Source: Gambelia wislizenii (taxonomy: Eukaryota; Chordata; Lepidosauria; Squamata; Crotaphytidae). From it: a stretch of DNA of 64,000 nt. Each line of letters opens with the position of its first letter. Within the stretch, counting starts at the first letter, position 1. The notes under the pieces were generated by a model. It had not been told where the DNA came from. It saw nothing but the letters and a program-made list of their open reading frames with translations, and made no database searches. Positions 22,781-33,227 of the stretch are shown here, in pieces. A program made the translations under genes and the position numbers. The stretch covers positions 54,607,001 to 54,671,000 of the forward strand of contig JAUMIR010000003.1 in NCBI GenBank assembly GCA_030847615.1, given 5' to 3'.

Positions 22781-22890
22781 ACCTTTCTCACACATATGCA
22801 AAACACACCAACCTACTCCATCTCCAGTCATCCTCTTACAGTTCCTGCAGCTCTCAGAAATTTCATGTCTAGCAAATAAGAGATCAGTCT
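22781..22890 (-). repeat. 110-bp repeat, copy 1 (pair with 27489-27598)
   Basis: 110 bp aligned without gaps to 27489-27598, with four mismatches by eye (about 96% identical). The minus strand reads SCRNCKRMTGDGVGWCVLHM in an open frame; the other copy reads SCRNCERMTGDGVGWCVLHM. The parent element is unknown. Confidence 0.85.
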
Positions 22891-24960
22891 GAAATTCTGG
22901 AATATCTGAAATTCTGGAAAGAAGTAAAGTTTGAACATGAAAAAAGGGATTAAATGGGGAGATGGCATCATGTTGCCAATGGAGGATGATGGCTTCCATG
23001 CTGTGCAGCAGGGAACTCACTCAAGGTTTTAGTCCAAATTTTAAAGAAGCTATTCAAGTTACTGAAACTACATTGAAGATAGGGTTCAGCACAGTGGGAA
23101 GCTTCCTTAAAGTTAATTAAAACCCAGAGTAGATTCACCATTCCACTGACATAGAAGCCAGGAGTCAACAGGTGTTGTAGTAAGAATGGGGAGATCTAGG
23201 ATCAAATTCTTACATAAACTTCATTGGTTGGCTTTGGGGTAGTTTTTTCAAAATATTGAAGCTTGATCTAGCTTGCAGGTTTGTTGTAAGGATAAAACGG
23301 CGCAAGAGTAGCAATTGCAGAGAACTTAATTGGTTGTTAGGAAGTGGAATATAAATGTAACAGATGCTTTCAACTAGGGGCCGTCCATGCCCAGACCTAG
23401 TTGTCTCTTTGTTCTTTCTCCAAGACAGGAAGTCAACATGGAGTCACTTTCAGTAAGAATGCCAGTTGTGATCGAAGTTTTCCTGCCAGTTTCATTTTGG
23501 GTTTGTTTTGTTTACTATTATATATGTTTAATTTTTTTTTCTTTTAAAAAGATTACTAACAGCCATGTCTGTGAAACATTTAAGCTGTGTAATTAAATTG
23601 GCTGGAATCCAGGTGTTCCAGATTAACTGACTTGTAGACGGAGTTGTTTTTGTTCTAAAGATTCTGAATGAATTTAAGTTGAACATGTTGTGATGTTTAT
23701 CTGGATTTCTGCTTTTAGAGTCAGTGAGAAGTGCTCTGGGACCTCAACAGATGGACAGGATATATGGTCCATGGAATGGTATGCTGACAGCAGTTGTGAG
23801 GTGTTCATCATTTGCTGGTTAAATGCAGTCTCCTTCATCTGTGAGTGAAATGCTGGGACTGCTGAATACTGATGGTAACATTGTTATTATTTGTTGTTTA
23901 TAACATTGAGAATTCCCAACATGGTTTTAAGAGGTTGCCTGATAGGAGACTCAACCCATTGAGGAGGATTTATGGAAATGTAACTATAGGCCATACCCTC
24001 TCCATCAAGAAACTCCTGTAAATTATATAAACTGATTCTCAATTGTTAGAATATATTGTGTCAGATGTCTGGTGGTTAGTTTCACTTATAAAGTGGATAT
24101 ATTTATTTTAGATTAAATTAACACTGATTTGAAACTGGGAGAAATGGAATTACTAAGAGATTAAAAACAACTGTCTTACATAACTTATGATTTGGCTCTT
24201 TCATGTCACCACAGAGTAATAATCCTTGTATATCTAAATGGCACAATGAATCTAATGTGGGGGCATAAAGTAATATTCTGAAGAAGAAAAATTGCTGAAA
24301 ATATATTGTGGGTATCAAAGGTGGTAGTTATTGCTTCCTCCAATCTGGGTGTAAATAAAAATACTAGTTTTAAGGAAGACTGAAGTAATTCCTATTCAGT
24401 ATAATGACAATGCCTTCAGTTTTGTGCCTCCTCACAGCCTACAATTTGCTATTTACAATGTGTATTTAAGAATGTTTTTTTTCCCCACATTCTTCCTAGG
24501 GAACATTAAACCTACCTATTACAAAGGACTCCTGCTAGTATAAACAGAATACAGTCACCAACTTTTTCTAGGACATGTGAAAATCCAATAATGTCATTCT
24601 GAGAGCCATCATGCAACTCCCTTAGAGCCCAATTTTGCAAGCTGCCAAACACTTTAAAATGGAGCTAAAGTTGTTTAAGGTACCTTTGTTTTAGGAAGGG
24701 TTATTGCAAGTGGAAAGCATGATATACCTATCTTGCCCCAACACTTGTAATGTAGACAAGTGTAGGAACATATTCTTGGAGGATAACCAGGATGCAAGAC
24801 ACCACTATGGCAACTGGGAGATTAAAATATGGGCATGGTGAGCTTAAAGGAAAAGAAAAACAGGAGTACAAAGCTCAAAAACTCTAGTGACCAAGGAAAG
24901 AGGATCTGTTGGATGGAATTGGTTGATGAAGAGGAATATGAAGGCATTGGGCTTGTTTCG
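22891..24960. other. No gene recognised
   Basis: About 2 kb of AT-rich DNA. A short tandem GAAATTCTGGAATATCT-type duplication at about 22890-22920 follows the 110-bp repeat. No transposon ends or coding features were seen. Confidence 0.5.
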
Positions 24961-25271
24961 GGAGACTATCAGATGTGGTGAGATGTGACAAAAAACCACA
25001 TTCCAAACTGCATCAGAAGAACACAATGGGAACTGAAAGGGCAACATTATCAGACGCCCATGTCCTCAGCTGTTCCTAGGGTGGTAGCACTGCCGTGGAG
25101 GAGGCGTCCCTTTTTCATTGACTGGGACAAGCCGCCAATAAAAAGGGATGCCTTACTCATGCCAGCACTATGCCCCCGGAACACTCAAGGATGACAATGT
25201 TTGATAATCTCTCCCATTGCTATTCTTGTGGTGATCTTCTGACATGTTTTTTGCTGCATCTGATAATCTCC
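24961..25271. mobile_element. Nonautonomous TIR element, GGAGATTATCAGA family (311 bp)
   Basis: The ends are GGAGACTATCAGATG and CATCTGATAATCTCC, near-perfect complements. An internal second TIR-like motif (TTTGATAATCTCTCC at about 25200) suggests compound structure. Shares GGGACAAGCCGCCAATA with the remnant at 8935-9210. No coding capacity. Related ends are at 42245, 46600, 60331 and 63106. Confidence 0.75.
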
Positions 25272-27488
25272 TTGGAGCCATATGAATGCAAGGGATAACT
25301 TGAATGTGCTTGGCAAAGTTATTACAACCATGTCGCACACCCCTGGTTATGCTGCTTAAAAATCTGTATTTCCATTTCCCTGTTAGAATTAATCAGCCCC
25401 CCCCCACCAGTGGCATTAATCTGCCTTTTAAAATAATTTAGCCAGATTACCCAACTATTGTGCTTTTCAGATATTTGCTGTGCAGAAGTCAATCTACAAC
25501 CCTGTTTCTCATATGCAACAATGTTGTTAACATTTTAGTTTAAAGCATACAATACAAATGAGCTCCTTTTTAACCCTAGTGCTTCATAAAGCACATTCAT
25601 AGTTAAGAAGTGTGACATTTTGTGAGACAAGATGAATTTTTTTTTAAAAAAATAGCACTAAGTGAAATAATTATCCCTTAATAGAATCAAGGACTGAATA
25701 ATTCCAAAGATTAGAATTGGATCATGTCAACCTGAAAAAATGAGATGGATTTGAATGGATGCAGAAGATGGTTTCTCTGAACTCATTGCAGAGGAAGCTG
25801 CATAAGAAAGAACCAGGTGGATGAATTAATATTTTAGCTGTCAGATTTGCTGCACAATTTACATGTCAAGTGTCATTCTGATAGGCTGCCTGGATAAATG
25901 CCTACTAACCTACACTGCTCCTTACTAAGAGGAAAAAGAAAAATGTTTGACATTGTAGACTCAAAAACTGTCCATCACTCCCCCCCCCCCAATCTCAACC
26001 ACTGCTTCCAGATGAAACATTTTTGGAGTGAACTACTCACTCCACACACCCAAAATATGGATATAGTTTCTTGTATTTCCTCATGTCACTGTAGTCCTCC
26101 ACCTGTTAGAGACACAGCTATCTCTGTTGGGAAGCTGTAAAATATATAGTAACATAACAATGGAAATAACATGGCAAATTCCCCAATTCACCTCTTCTTA
26201 CTGTAAGCCAGCGGGCTCATTGAATACAGCTTCCTGTATCTTTTCCCTCCCATTCAGCTCTCCTTCCCCCACAGTGGCATGCAGTGACTTCCATTTTCCT
26301 GGTAGTGGCATGCACAAAAATAGTAGTGACCATGCATACTTTACAGGGCTGGCCCAAGGCATTTTGCTGCCTCATGGACAGAAAGGCAACTAGTACATCT
26401 CCCTACTGCAATTACTCCTCAAGTCAACATGCAGAGTACCCATTGCTGGCTACTTGAGACAAAAAAATCCAAACACCTCTAGTAAAAAGTAAACACATAG
26501 ACACAAATCATCCTGTGACAAATGACATTTCTGGCTGATAAAAGGTAAAGGGAGGGAGGTAGAATGTCTGTAAGCACAGCACTCCCTATAATCTTGAATG
26601 GAAGCACATGATAATTGTTAAACACAAAATACAATAAAAATACCATAAAAATCCAAAATAACAGATCACAAGTTCCAACAACAGTTATATTTAAATGCAT
26701 ACTCAGAGTAACAGCCCACTTCACTTCATAGAATTTACCCAGATGATTGCAGAAGCACTGAACCAGTTAGCTTTTCGATGTTTTGTTTTTTAATTATTCT
26801 AACCCTCTGGTAATCTTTGTTCACTCTTACTGCAACTTTCCTGGCTTTATAATTTCCCACTTCAGTTGTAGGGACAGAACAGAACACAAAATGAGCTGTA
26901 TCACAACTTTGGATTCCTGCACAGGTATGAGGATGGTATTCCTTCTAAGTCAACAATTTTAAATTGTACAGGTTCACATTATGGTATTATCAGGTTCAAA
27001 TCCCAGTTTCTCCATAAACCCCATAAACCCATGTGGTCACCATGTACCAATTGCAGCTTCTCCACTAAACCCACTCCACAGGATTGTAGCTAGAATAAAA
27101 GTGGGGTTGGGGGGAAATAACATGCAGCACGTTAAGCTCCAGGAGATAAATGGCATGAAATTAGCTAAAATACATATAGTTTGAAAATACACATACACAT
27201 GAGTGTCATAAAGAAAATTTCCAACAGCTTTCTAGGAAGACTGATTTAGCCTACAACCTCATACACTTTCACCTCACTGAGAACTGTTTCTGAATAGATA
27301 ACTATATACAGTACTTGCATTGTTAATTTCAATGGAAATTTCTCTTGTAGAGGCAGACTATTCTTTTCTTCAACATGCACAGATCCACAAACACACTCCC
27401 CTCCTTCTCTCCCTCTCATTCTTTCTCTAACACACACAATTCCCTCAGTTTCATGCACACACAAATAGACAAGTACACACATTTTCCC
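25272..27488. other. No gene recognised; simple sequence
   Basis: C-runs at about 25398-25406 and 25980-25989 and CT/CA-rich sequence at about 27390-27488. No coding, RNA or transposon signature. Confidence 0.5.
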
Positions 27489-27598
27489 ACCTTTCTCACA
27501 CATATGCAAAACACACCAACCTACTCCATCTCCTGTCATCCTCTCACAGTTCCTGCAGCTCTCAGCCATTTCATGTCTAGCAAATAAGAGATCAGTCT
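27489..27598 (-). repeat. 110-bp repeat, copy 2 (pair with 22781-22890)
   Basis: See copy 1. Both copies end in CTAGCAAATAAGAGATCAGT followed by CT, after which the flanks diverge at once. Confidence 0.85.
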
Positions 27599-27609
27599 CT
27601 TGTATTTTC

Positions 27610-27664
27610 AGTAGTTAAAAATGATTAAGGAAATCATTCAGTAGTTAAAAATGATTAAGGAAAA
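27610..27664. repeat. 30-bp tandem duplication beside the copia 5' LTR
   Basis: CAGTAGTTAAAAATGATTAA plus GG is present twice (27610-27631 and 27640-27661), separated by AAATCATT. The second copy runs into TTAAGGAAAATG (27655-27666), which is repeated immediately as LTR bases 3-14. Confidence 0.9.
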
Positions 27665-28338
27665 TGTTAAGGAAAATGCAACATGGGACATACAGTGAAA
27701 GAAATAGAACATGTATGTGAAAGTCACAATGACTAAGCAAGAGCAACTATGAAGCTACACAGGTGAAACTGCTAATGTAATCTAGAAGGCCTGAGAGCCA
27801 AGGACAGAGTTACTGAATGCAGATTGGAAACACATGAGAATCATTAAGTGTACAAGGTGAAATGTTGAAATACATGGGTTGGTCTTAAGCATGGGTGGAA
27901 CTATGTGGACCAATCAGAATGGAAGTACACACCCACTGGGTGGAAACTAGCTAGTGGGTGGTGATAAACAATGGCTATAAAATTGCAATGTTTGCCAATG
28001 TATTGTTGTGGAGTAGAGTTGGAGTAGTTTGGAGATATTGTGGAGTAGTGTGTAGAGATTGTGATTTGTTGACCATATAGTATATTTATATAGAAGAATA
28101 AAGTAGGTTTTATATAAAACTACTGAGTTGCCTGAGTGAATCCTGGAGACGTTTGGAGACACCTGGAGAAGAGTGAGAAGGCTTGGAGAGTTTGTCAGGA
28201 TCTTCAGCCTATTCTCTGAAACTCTGCTGCTTTGGAGAAAAGCATTAACCACTGATCTAAGCTGGTTGGCTCTGCTGTATAAAAAGGTGGTGAGTTTGAG
28301 CCAGAGGTGAAGAGCTACAACTCCCATCATCCCTGACA
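27665..28338 (+). repeat. Copia 5' LTR
   Basis: 674 bp from TGTTAAGGAAAATGC to CATCATCCCTGACA. It carries a CCAAT motif at 27910, TATAAAA at 27976-27982 and AATAAA at 28097-28102, consistent with U3, R and U5 in order. The last ~24 bp contain CTACAACTCCCATCATCCC, a motif also typical of palindromic amniote MITE arms (compare 50549-50685). Antisense open frames inside the LTR are chance frames. Confidence 0.95.
27910..28102 (+). promoter_or_regulatory. Copia LTR promoter and polyadenylation motifs
   Basis: CCAAT at 27910-27914, TATAAAA at 27976-27982 (in GGCTATAAAATTGC) and AATAAA at 28097-28102. Spacing fits transcription starting around 28000-28010 and, in the 3' LTR, polyadenylation shortly after the AATAAA. 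The start site is inferred. Confidence 0.7.
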
Positions 28339-28339
28339 A

Positions 28340-28354
28340 GGGTTATGGGCCCAG
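28340..28354 (+). promoter_or_regulatory. Copia primer-binding site, initiator tRNA-Met anticodon-arm type
   Basis: GGGTTATGGGCCCAG begins two bases after the 5' LTR. It is complementary to the anticodon stem-loop of eukaryotic initiator tRNA-Met (CTGGGCCCATAACCC). Drosophila copia is known to prime reverse transcription with a 5' half fragment of this tRNA, whereas many LTR elements use the tRNA 3' end. The site therefore predicts half-tRNA priming; the match is direct, the mechanism inferred. Confidence 0.85.
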
Positions 28355-28556
28355 ATACTAGAGCAGCCAGCATCCACAGAAGCTGAAAGTTCCAGAGAGT
28401 GGAAGAAAGCTTTGTGGACGACAGATCAGAGCAAGCTGTTTGTGCTGCACTGATAAGCCTCGTGAGTAAATCATTTTGTGTTTTGCTTAAGCCCAGATGG
28501 GTCGGCTGTGCATACTCAGAAGGACTGTGTCAAATTGAGTCACTGCACAAATCAAG

Positions 28557-31500
28557 ATGGAAATTCTAAAGTTTAGTAAATTAAATAGAAACAACTACTC
28601 TACCTGGAAGATTTATGCCCAATCTCTACTAGTAAAGGAAGGTCTGTGGTCAACAGTTGAAACAGGGCTGGCAGCTGATGCTAATGCAGCCACTCAAGAG
28701 AGAGATAGTAAAGCAAAAGCCTGTCTTTATCTCATGCTTGAAGAAGACTTAATTAATGATGTCAGAGATAAAACGTCTGCCAAGGATGTGTGGGATACCT
28801 TGCAGAGATTACACACTCCTTCAACTGCTTTTGCAAAAATGCTATGGTCTAAAAGAATATACAGGCAAAAGATGGCTAAAGGGCAATGTGTGATAGAACA
28901 TTTAAAAATAATGCAAGACTTGTTTGTGCAAGCTGAACTGAGGGGAGTGCAAATTAGCAAAGAGCAGCAATGCTACATTTTAATAGAATCGCTAGACTCT
29001 TCGTGGGATAACATAACGAACAGCTTGCAGAACTTGCCAGAAGCTGAGCTTAATAGAGACTTAATTGTGGCCAGAATACTGGAAGAGAACCAGAGAAGAA
29101 TGTCTGAGCAGGGTGACTCAGCAAGCTTAAAGACTGTGCCAAAACAACAAACAACTCCTGACTGGCGAACGCAGGAGGAAGCAGCCTCTACAAGGGAGCA
29201 ACGGAGGTGCTTTTATTGTAAGAAGATTGGTCATCTGCAGAGACATTGTAAACATTTTGCAGCTGAGAGACACAAGCAAGCAGAGAGCAGATGGCAGCCG
29301 CGACAGTATCAAAAACAGTCCAGACCTCCATTTTTGAGGGACAGTGGTAATAAAAAGGGGTTTGCAACCATGATTAAGGAAAAACAAAATGCAAATTCTA
29401 AATGGCTAGTTGATTCAGGATCCACATCTTTGATGTGTAATGATATAAATTTAATAAGTAATAGAAAATCAGCTAATGTAAATGCTGTAGTTTTGGCTGA
29501 TGGGAAAGAGCTGAGTACTGTAAATCAAATGGGTACTGTGTACATTCCAGGGCTAAAAGAGAATTTTAATGATGTCTTACATGTAAAGGAGTTAGAAAAT
29601 AATTTGTTATCAGTAAGCAGATTAAAAGAAAGAGACTACACAGTCATCTTTGAAAAGAACATGTGTAAGATAAAACTGAATGGGGAATTGCGTGGCATAG
29701 GTTTGAAAAAGGACAAACTTTATTATTTGGAGGACAATATTGATAGCTACAGGGCTGAAGAAGCTAATAACATAGAAAATATTCCAATCCACAAAGACTG
29801 CATACACGAGCTTCACAGAAAATTCGGCCATGCAAGCTTCAAATGTTTAAAGAATTTAATCAGTATGTGTCCAGATTTAAAAGTTGCTGAATGCAAAAAC
29901 CACTTAGATTGTACGGTATGTCAACAGGTAAAGGTCAGAGCTTTTCCAGTAGCTAAGAAAACAAAAAGAATTGCTCAAAGACCATTTCAGTATGTACATG
30001 CAGATGTCGCCCAAGCTAATTGCTTGTCCTTAGGGGGAAGCAAGTATTTCCTAGTAATTGTTGATAGGTATACAAGGTTTGCATTTGTGAGAATAATGAA
30101 AAACAAATCTGACGCTGGGCAAAGTTTAAAAGCATGGGTAAGAATGGTGGAAAGACAATTTGATAGCAGAGTAGGCACCATCATTACTGATAGAGGAGGA
30201 GAATTTTTAAATAATCAATTGTTTAACTGGTTTCAAAAGGTGGGAATAAGGCATGAAACTACAAACCCTGCTTGTCCTAGTGAGGATGGGTTAGCAGAGA
30301 AGAAAATACAAGATATAAAAAGAATTACTGCTTGTATGATGGCAGATGCAGGGGTGAAAGATAGTTTTTGGGCAGAAGCAACTTTGACTGCAATACATAT
30401 CAGTAACAGATTGTATCATTCAGAAATTGAAGACATTCCCTACAGGTTATTGTATGGGAGAATGCCAAATTATAAGTACTTAAGGGTTTTTGGACAATTT
30501 GCTCATGTTTACACACCTGCTTGTTTCAGGAGGAAAGGAGAACCCAAAAGCAAAAGGCTTAGGTTTTTGGGGTATTCTGGAAATAGCTACAAGTTTCATT
30601 TGGGAGGAAAACAAGTGCAGTATTCTAGGTCTGCAAATTTTGAGAGACATGCTGGTTGGGACAAACTGCATGCCAATAAAGAAGTGTTTTTGAGATTAGG
30701 GAGTTCAAATGAGCCAGAAGCACAAACTGAACCAATCTCAGGAAACGGAGGGGTTTCAGTTAAGCAGGAAGCATCACCTAGCAGCAGTGGTAGTTCTTCT
30801 GATGATGAGATAGCATCTAGGCCTACTACTACTCGAATGACTGAAGACAAGAGATTTAGTCATAGAACTACAACTCCCAGTAGAGAAAGTGAGGATGAAA
30901 GAGACAGAACAGCAGATTTTATTCCCAGGCGTAGTCATAGAGTTAGAAAGCCTCCAGATAGGTTTGTTGTGACAAAGGCAAGAGCTTGTTTAGCAGTAGA
31001 GGAGCCTGAAAGTTTTGAAGAATTGGAAAGTTATTCTAGTGAAGAACAGGAAAGATGGTTTGATGCAATGGATAATGAGTTTGGTTGCCTGGTAAATAAA
31101 GATGTTTTTGAAATTGTTGACAGACCCAAAGACAAGAAAGTAATTGGTTGTAAATGGGTATACAAAAGGAAAGAAATGCCAGATGGAAGTATCAAATATA
31201 AAGCTAGGTTAGTGGCTAAGGGTTTTGCACAACAGCAGTATGAGAACTATGATAAGACATATTCTCCAACTGCAAAGCCAGAAAGTCTGAGAATGGTTCT
31301 AGCTGTAGCAGTAAAAAGGAATTTAGTTGTAGAACATTTTGATTTTGAGACAGCTTACTTAAATGCGGTTTTGAATGAAGAAATTTTTATGGAGCAGCCA
31401 CAAGGTTTCGAAGCAAATGGTAGTCAGAGAGTATATAAATTAAAGAAAGCGTTGTATGGTTTAAAACAAAGTGCCAGAGCGTGGAATCTGTGCATCAATG

Positions 31501-32522
31501 ATGAGCTAGTTAAGCTAGGTTACAAGAGGAGCATTGCAGATGCTTGTGTTTATACAAAAGGAGACATAGTATTAGTGATTTATGTAGATGATTTGTGCGT
31601 AGCAGCAAAGTCAAAACAGGAAATTGAGTCAGTAAAAAGAGAATTGTCTGAGAAGTTTGTTTTGAAGGACTTAGGTGTATTGAAGTCTTATTTAGGTATT
31701 TGCGTTGAATGGACAGAAGAAGGACATTGTTTATTAAGTCAGAGAAATAAAATTGAAAGACTGATTGAAAAGTGTGGATTACAGAATGCAAAAATAGTAA
31801 GAGCTCCAATGACAACTGGTTTTGTGTCTGAGAAAACAACTAGAGTGTTTGAGGACAAGACTTTCTTCAGAAGTATAATAGGGTCTTTACAATTCATATC
31901 TTGCCATACCAGACCAGATATTTCTTATGCTGTAAATGTATTGTCTAGAAGGGTTAATGATCCAAAAATTGAAGACTGGACAGCGGTAAAACATTTGTTG
32001 AGATATTTGAAAGGAACCGTAGATAGGAAATTGATAATAAGAAACAATAGTTCAGATCTAGATTGTTATGTAGACAGTTCATTTGCATCAGAATTAGGAG
32101 ACAAGAAGTCAGTTACAGGAATGGTAATTAAATATAGTGAAAGTCCAATAGTTTGGAGAAGTAGAAAACAAACTAATGTAGCGTTAAGCACAACAGAAGC
32201 AGAATTCGCTGCTTTGAATGAGATAGTAAATGAGGTACAGTGGATTAAGCAATTGCTAAATGATTTAAATGAAAGTTACAAGATACCAGTGGAAATTCTG
32301 GAAGATTCACAGTCATGCATAGCAATGGCTGAAACTGAAAGTTTGAAGAACAGAACAAAATATGTTGGTGTAAGATATCAAAATGTGCGAGACATGGTTC
32401 AGAAGGGTGAAATAGAATTGAGATATATAGAAACACAACACAACATAGCAGATTTGTTCACAAAAGCATTGACAGCAGAAAAACATGAAAGGCTGACACA
32501 AATGGTTGGAATGACATTGTAA
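28557..32522 (+). CDS. gag-pol: Copia Gag-Pol polyprotein, intact
   Basis: One 1,321-residue frame starting at the first ATG after a 218-bp leader. Visible in order: a copia-type Gag (NNYSTWKIYAQSLL near residue 12; UBN2-like); a CCHC zinc knuckle with C218, C221, H226, C231 (CFYCKKIGHLQRHC) that binds RNA; aspartic protease with D286 in WLVDSGST; an integrase zinc motif near residues 416-455 (HRKFGH...CTVC); the integrase core with D483, D545 and E581, a DD35E triad; reverse transcriptase with D929 in FDFETAYLNA and YVDD at 1009-1012; RNase H with D1173 (YVDSSFA) and E1214 (STTEAEF), and a later DSQSC. No stop or frameshift, so all enzymes look intact. Length is close to Drosophila copia. 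Gag and Pol are fused without a frameshift signal, so the Gag:Pol ratio would need splicing or processing; none is evident. Confidence 0.97.
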   Translation: MEILKFSKLNRNNYSTWKIYAQSLLVKEGLWSTVETGLAADANAATQERDSKAKACLYLMLEEDLINDVRDKTSAKDVWDTLQRLHTPSTAFAKMLWSKRIYRQKMAKGQCVIEHLKIMQDLFVQAELRGVQISKEQQCYILIESLDSSWDNITNSLQNLPEAELNRDLIVARILEENQRRMSEQGDSASLKTVPKQQTTPDWRTQEEAASTREQRRCFYCKKIGHLQRHCKHFAAERHKQAESRWQPRQYQKQSRPPFLRDSGNKKGFATMIKEKQNANSKWLVDSGSTSLMCNDINLISNRKSANVNAVVLADGKELSTVNQMGTVYIPGLKENFNDVLHVKELENNLLSVSRLKERDYTVIFEKNMCKIKLNGELRGIGLKKDKLYYLEDNIDSYRAEEANNIENIPIHKDCIHELHRKFGHASFKCLKNLISMCPDLKVAECKNHLDCTVCQQVKVRAFPVAKKTKRIAQRPFQYVHADVAQANCLSLGGSKYFLVIVDRYTRFAFVRIMKNKSDAGQSLKAWVRMVERQFDSRVGTIITDRGGEFLNNQLFNWFQKVGIRHETTNPACPSEDGLAEKKIQDIKRITACMMADAGVKDSFWAEATLTAIHISNRLYHSEIEDIPYRLLYGRMPNYKYLRVFGQFAHVYTPACFRRKGEPKSKRLRFLGYSGNSYKFHLGGKQVQYSRSANFERHAGWDKLHANKEVFLRLGSSNEPEAQTEPISGNGGVSVKQEASPSSSGSSSDDEIASRPTTTRMTEDKRFSHRTTTPSRESEDERDRTADFIPRRSHRVRKPPDRFVVTKARACLAVEEPESFEELESYSSEEQERWFDAMDNEFGCLVNKDVFEIVDRPKDKKVIGCKWVYKRKEMPDGSIKYKARLVAKGFAQQQYENYDKTYSPTAKPESLRMVLAVAVKRNLVVEHFDFETAYLNAVLNEEIFMEQPQGFEANGSQRVYKLKKALYGLKQSARAWNLCINDELVKLGYKRSIADACVYTKGDIVLVIYVDDLCVAAKSKQEIESVKRELSEKFVLKDLGVLKSYLGICVEWTEEGHCLLSQRNKIERLIEKCGLQNAKIVRAPMTTGFVSEKTTRVFEDKTFFRSIIGSLQFISCHTRPDISYAVNVLSRRVNDPKIEDWTAVKHLLRYLKGTVDRKLIIRNNSSDLDCYVDSSFASELGDKKSVTGMVIKYSESPIVWRSRKQTNVALSTTEAEFAALNEIVNEVQWIKQLLNDLNESYKIPVEILEDSQSCIAMAETESLKNRTKYVGVRYQNVRDMVQKGEIELRYIETQHNIADLFTKALTAEKHERLTQMVGMTL

Positions 32523-32543
32523 GACACATACAATATTTTATTT

Positions 32544-32553
32544 CGGAGGGGAT
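32544..32553 (+). promoter_or_regulatory. Copia polypurine tract
   Basis: CGGAGGGGAT lies directly upstream of the 3' LTR (TGTTAAGG at 32554). This is the expected place for the plus-strand primer in reverse transcription. Confidence 0.8.
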
Positions 32554-33227
32554 TGTTAAGGAAAATGCAACATGGGACATACAGTGAAAGAAATAAAACA
32601 TGTATGTGAAAGTCACAATGACTAAGCAAGAGCAACTATGAAGCTACACAGGTGAAACTGCTAATGTAATCTAGAAGGCCTGAGAGCCAAGGACAGAGTT
32701 ACTGAATGCAGATTGGAAACACATGAGAATCATTAAGTGTACAAGGTGAAATGTTGAAATACATGGGTTGGTCTTAAGCATGGGTGGAACTATGTGGACC
32801 AATCAGAATGGAAGTACACACCCACTGGGTGGAAACTAGCTAGTGGGTGGTGATAAACAATGGCTATAAAATTGCAATGTTTGCCAATGTATTGTTGTGG
32901 AGTAGAGTTGGAGTAGTTTGGAGATATTGTGGAGTAGTGTGTAGAGATTGTGATTTGTTGACCATATAGTATATTTATATAGAAGAATAAAGTAGGTTTT
33001 ATATAAAACTACTGAGTTGCCTGAGTGAATCCTGGAGACGTTTGGAGACACCTGGAGAAGAGTGAGAAGGCTTGGAGAGTTTGTCAGGATCTTCAGCCTA
33101 TTCTCTGAAACTCTGCTGCTTTGGAGAAAAGCATTAACCACTGATCTAAGCTGGTTGGCTCTGCTGTATAAAAAGGTGGTGAGTTTGAGCCAGAGGTGAA
33201 GAGCTACAACTCCCATCATCCCTGACA
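32554..33227 (+). repeat. Copia 3' LTR
   Basis: 674 bp, same length as the 5' LTR with one base difference found by eye. Followed by GAGATAATAG, which does not repeat the left flank. Confidence 0.95.

Larger units (their letters stand above)
27665..33227 (+). mobile_element. Complete Ty1/copia LTR retrotransposon (5,563 bp)
   Basis: The element has two 674-bp LTRs (TG...CA ends), a primer-binding site two bases after the 5' LTR, one uninterrupted Gag-Pol frame with domain order Gag, protease, integrase, RT, RNase H (the Ty1/copia order, integrase before RT), and a purine-rich tract directly before the 3' LTR. By eye the LTRs differ at only one position (G/A at about 27707 versus 32596), so insertion is recent. 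The coding strand is A-rich, unlike the flanks. Flanking 5-mers are GAAAA (left) and GAGAT (right), not a clean target duplication. Copia elements are known but sparse in vertebrates. Confidence 0.96.

Noticed and set aside
27610..27664. CRISPR-like spaced repeats beside the copia element
   Set aside because: Only two copies with an 8-bp gap in a vertebrate sequence; a local tandem duplication.
27947..28339. Minus-strand open frame of 130 codons in the copia 5' LTR (and its twin in the 3' LTR)
   Set aside because: Identical in both LTRs simply because the LTRs are identical; it lies over promoter and polyadenylation motifs and shows no domain.
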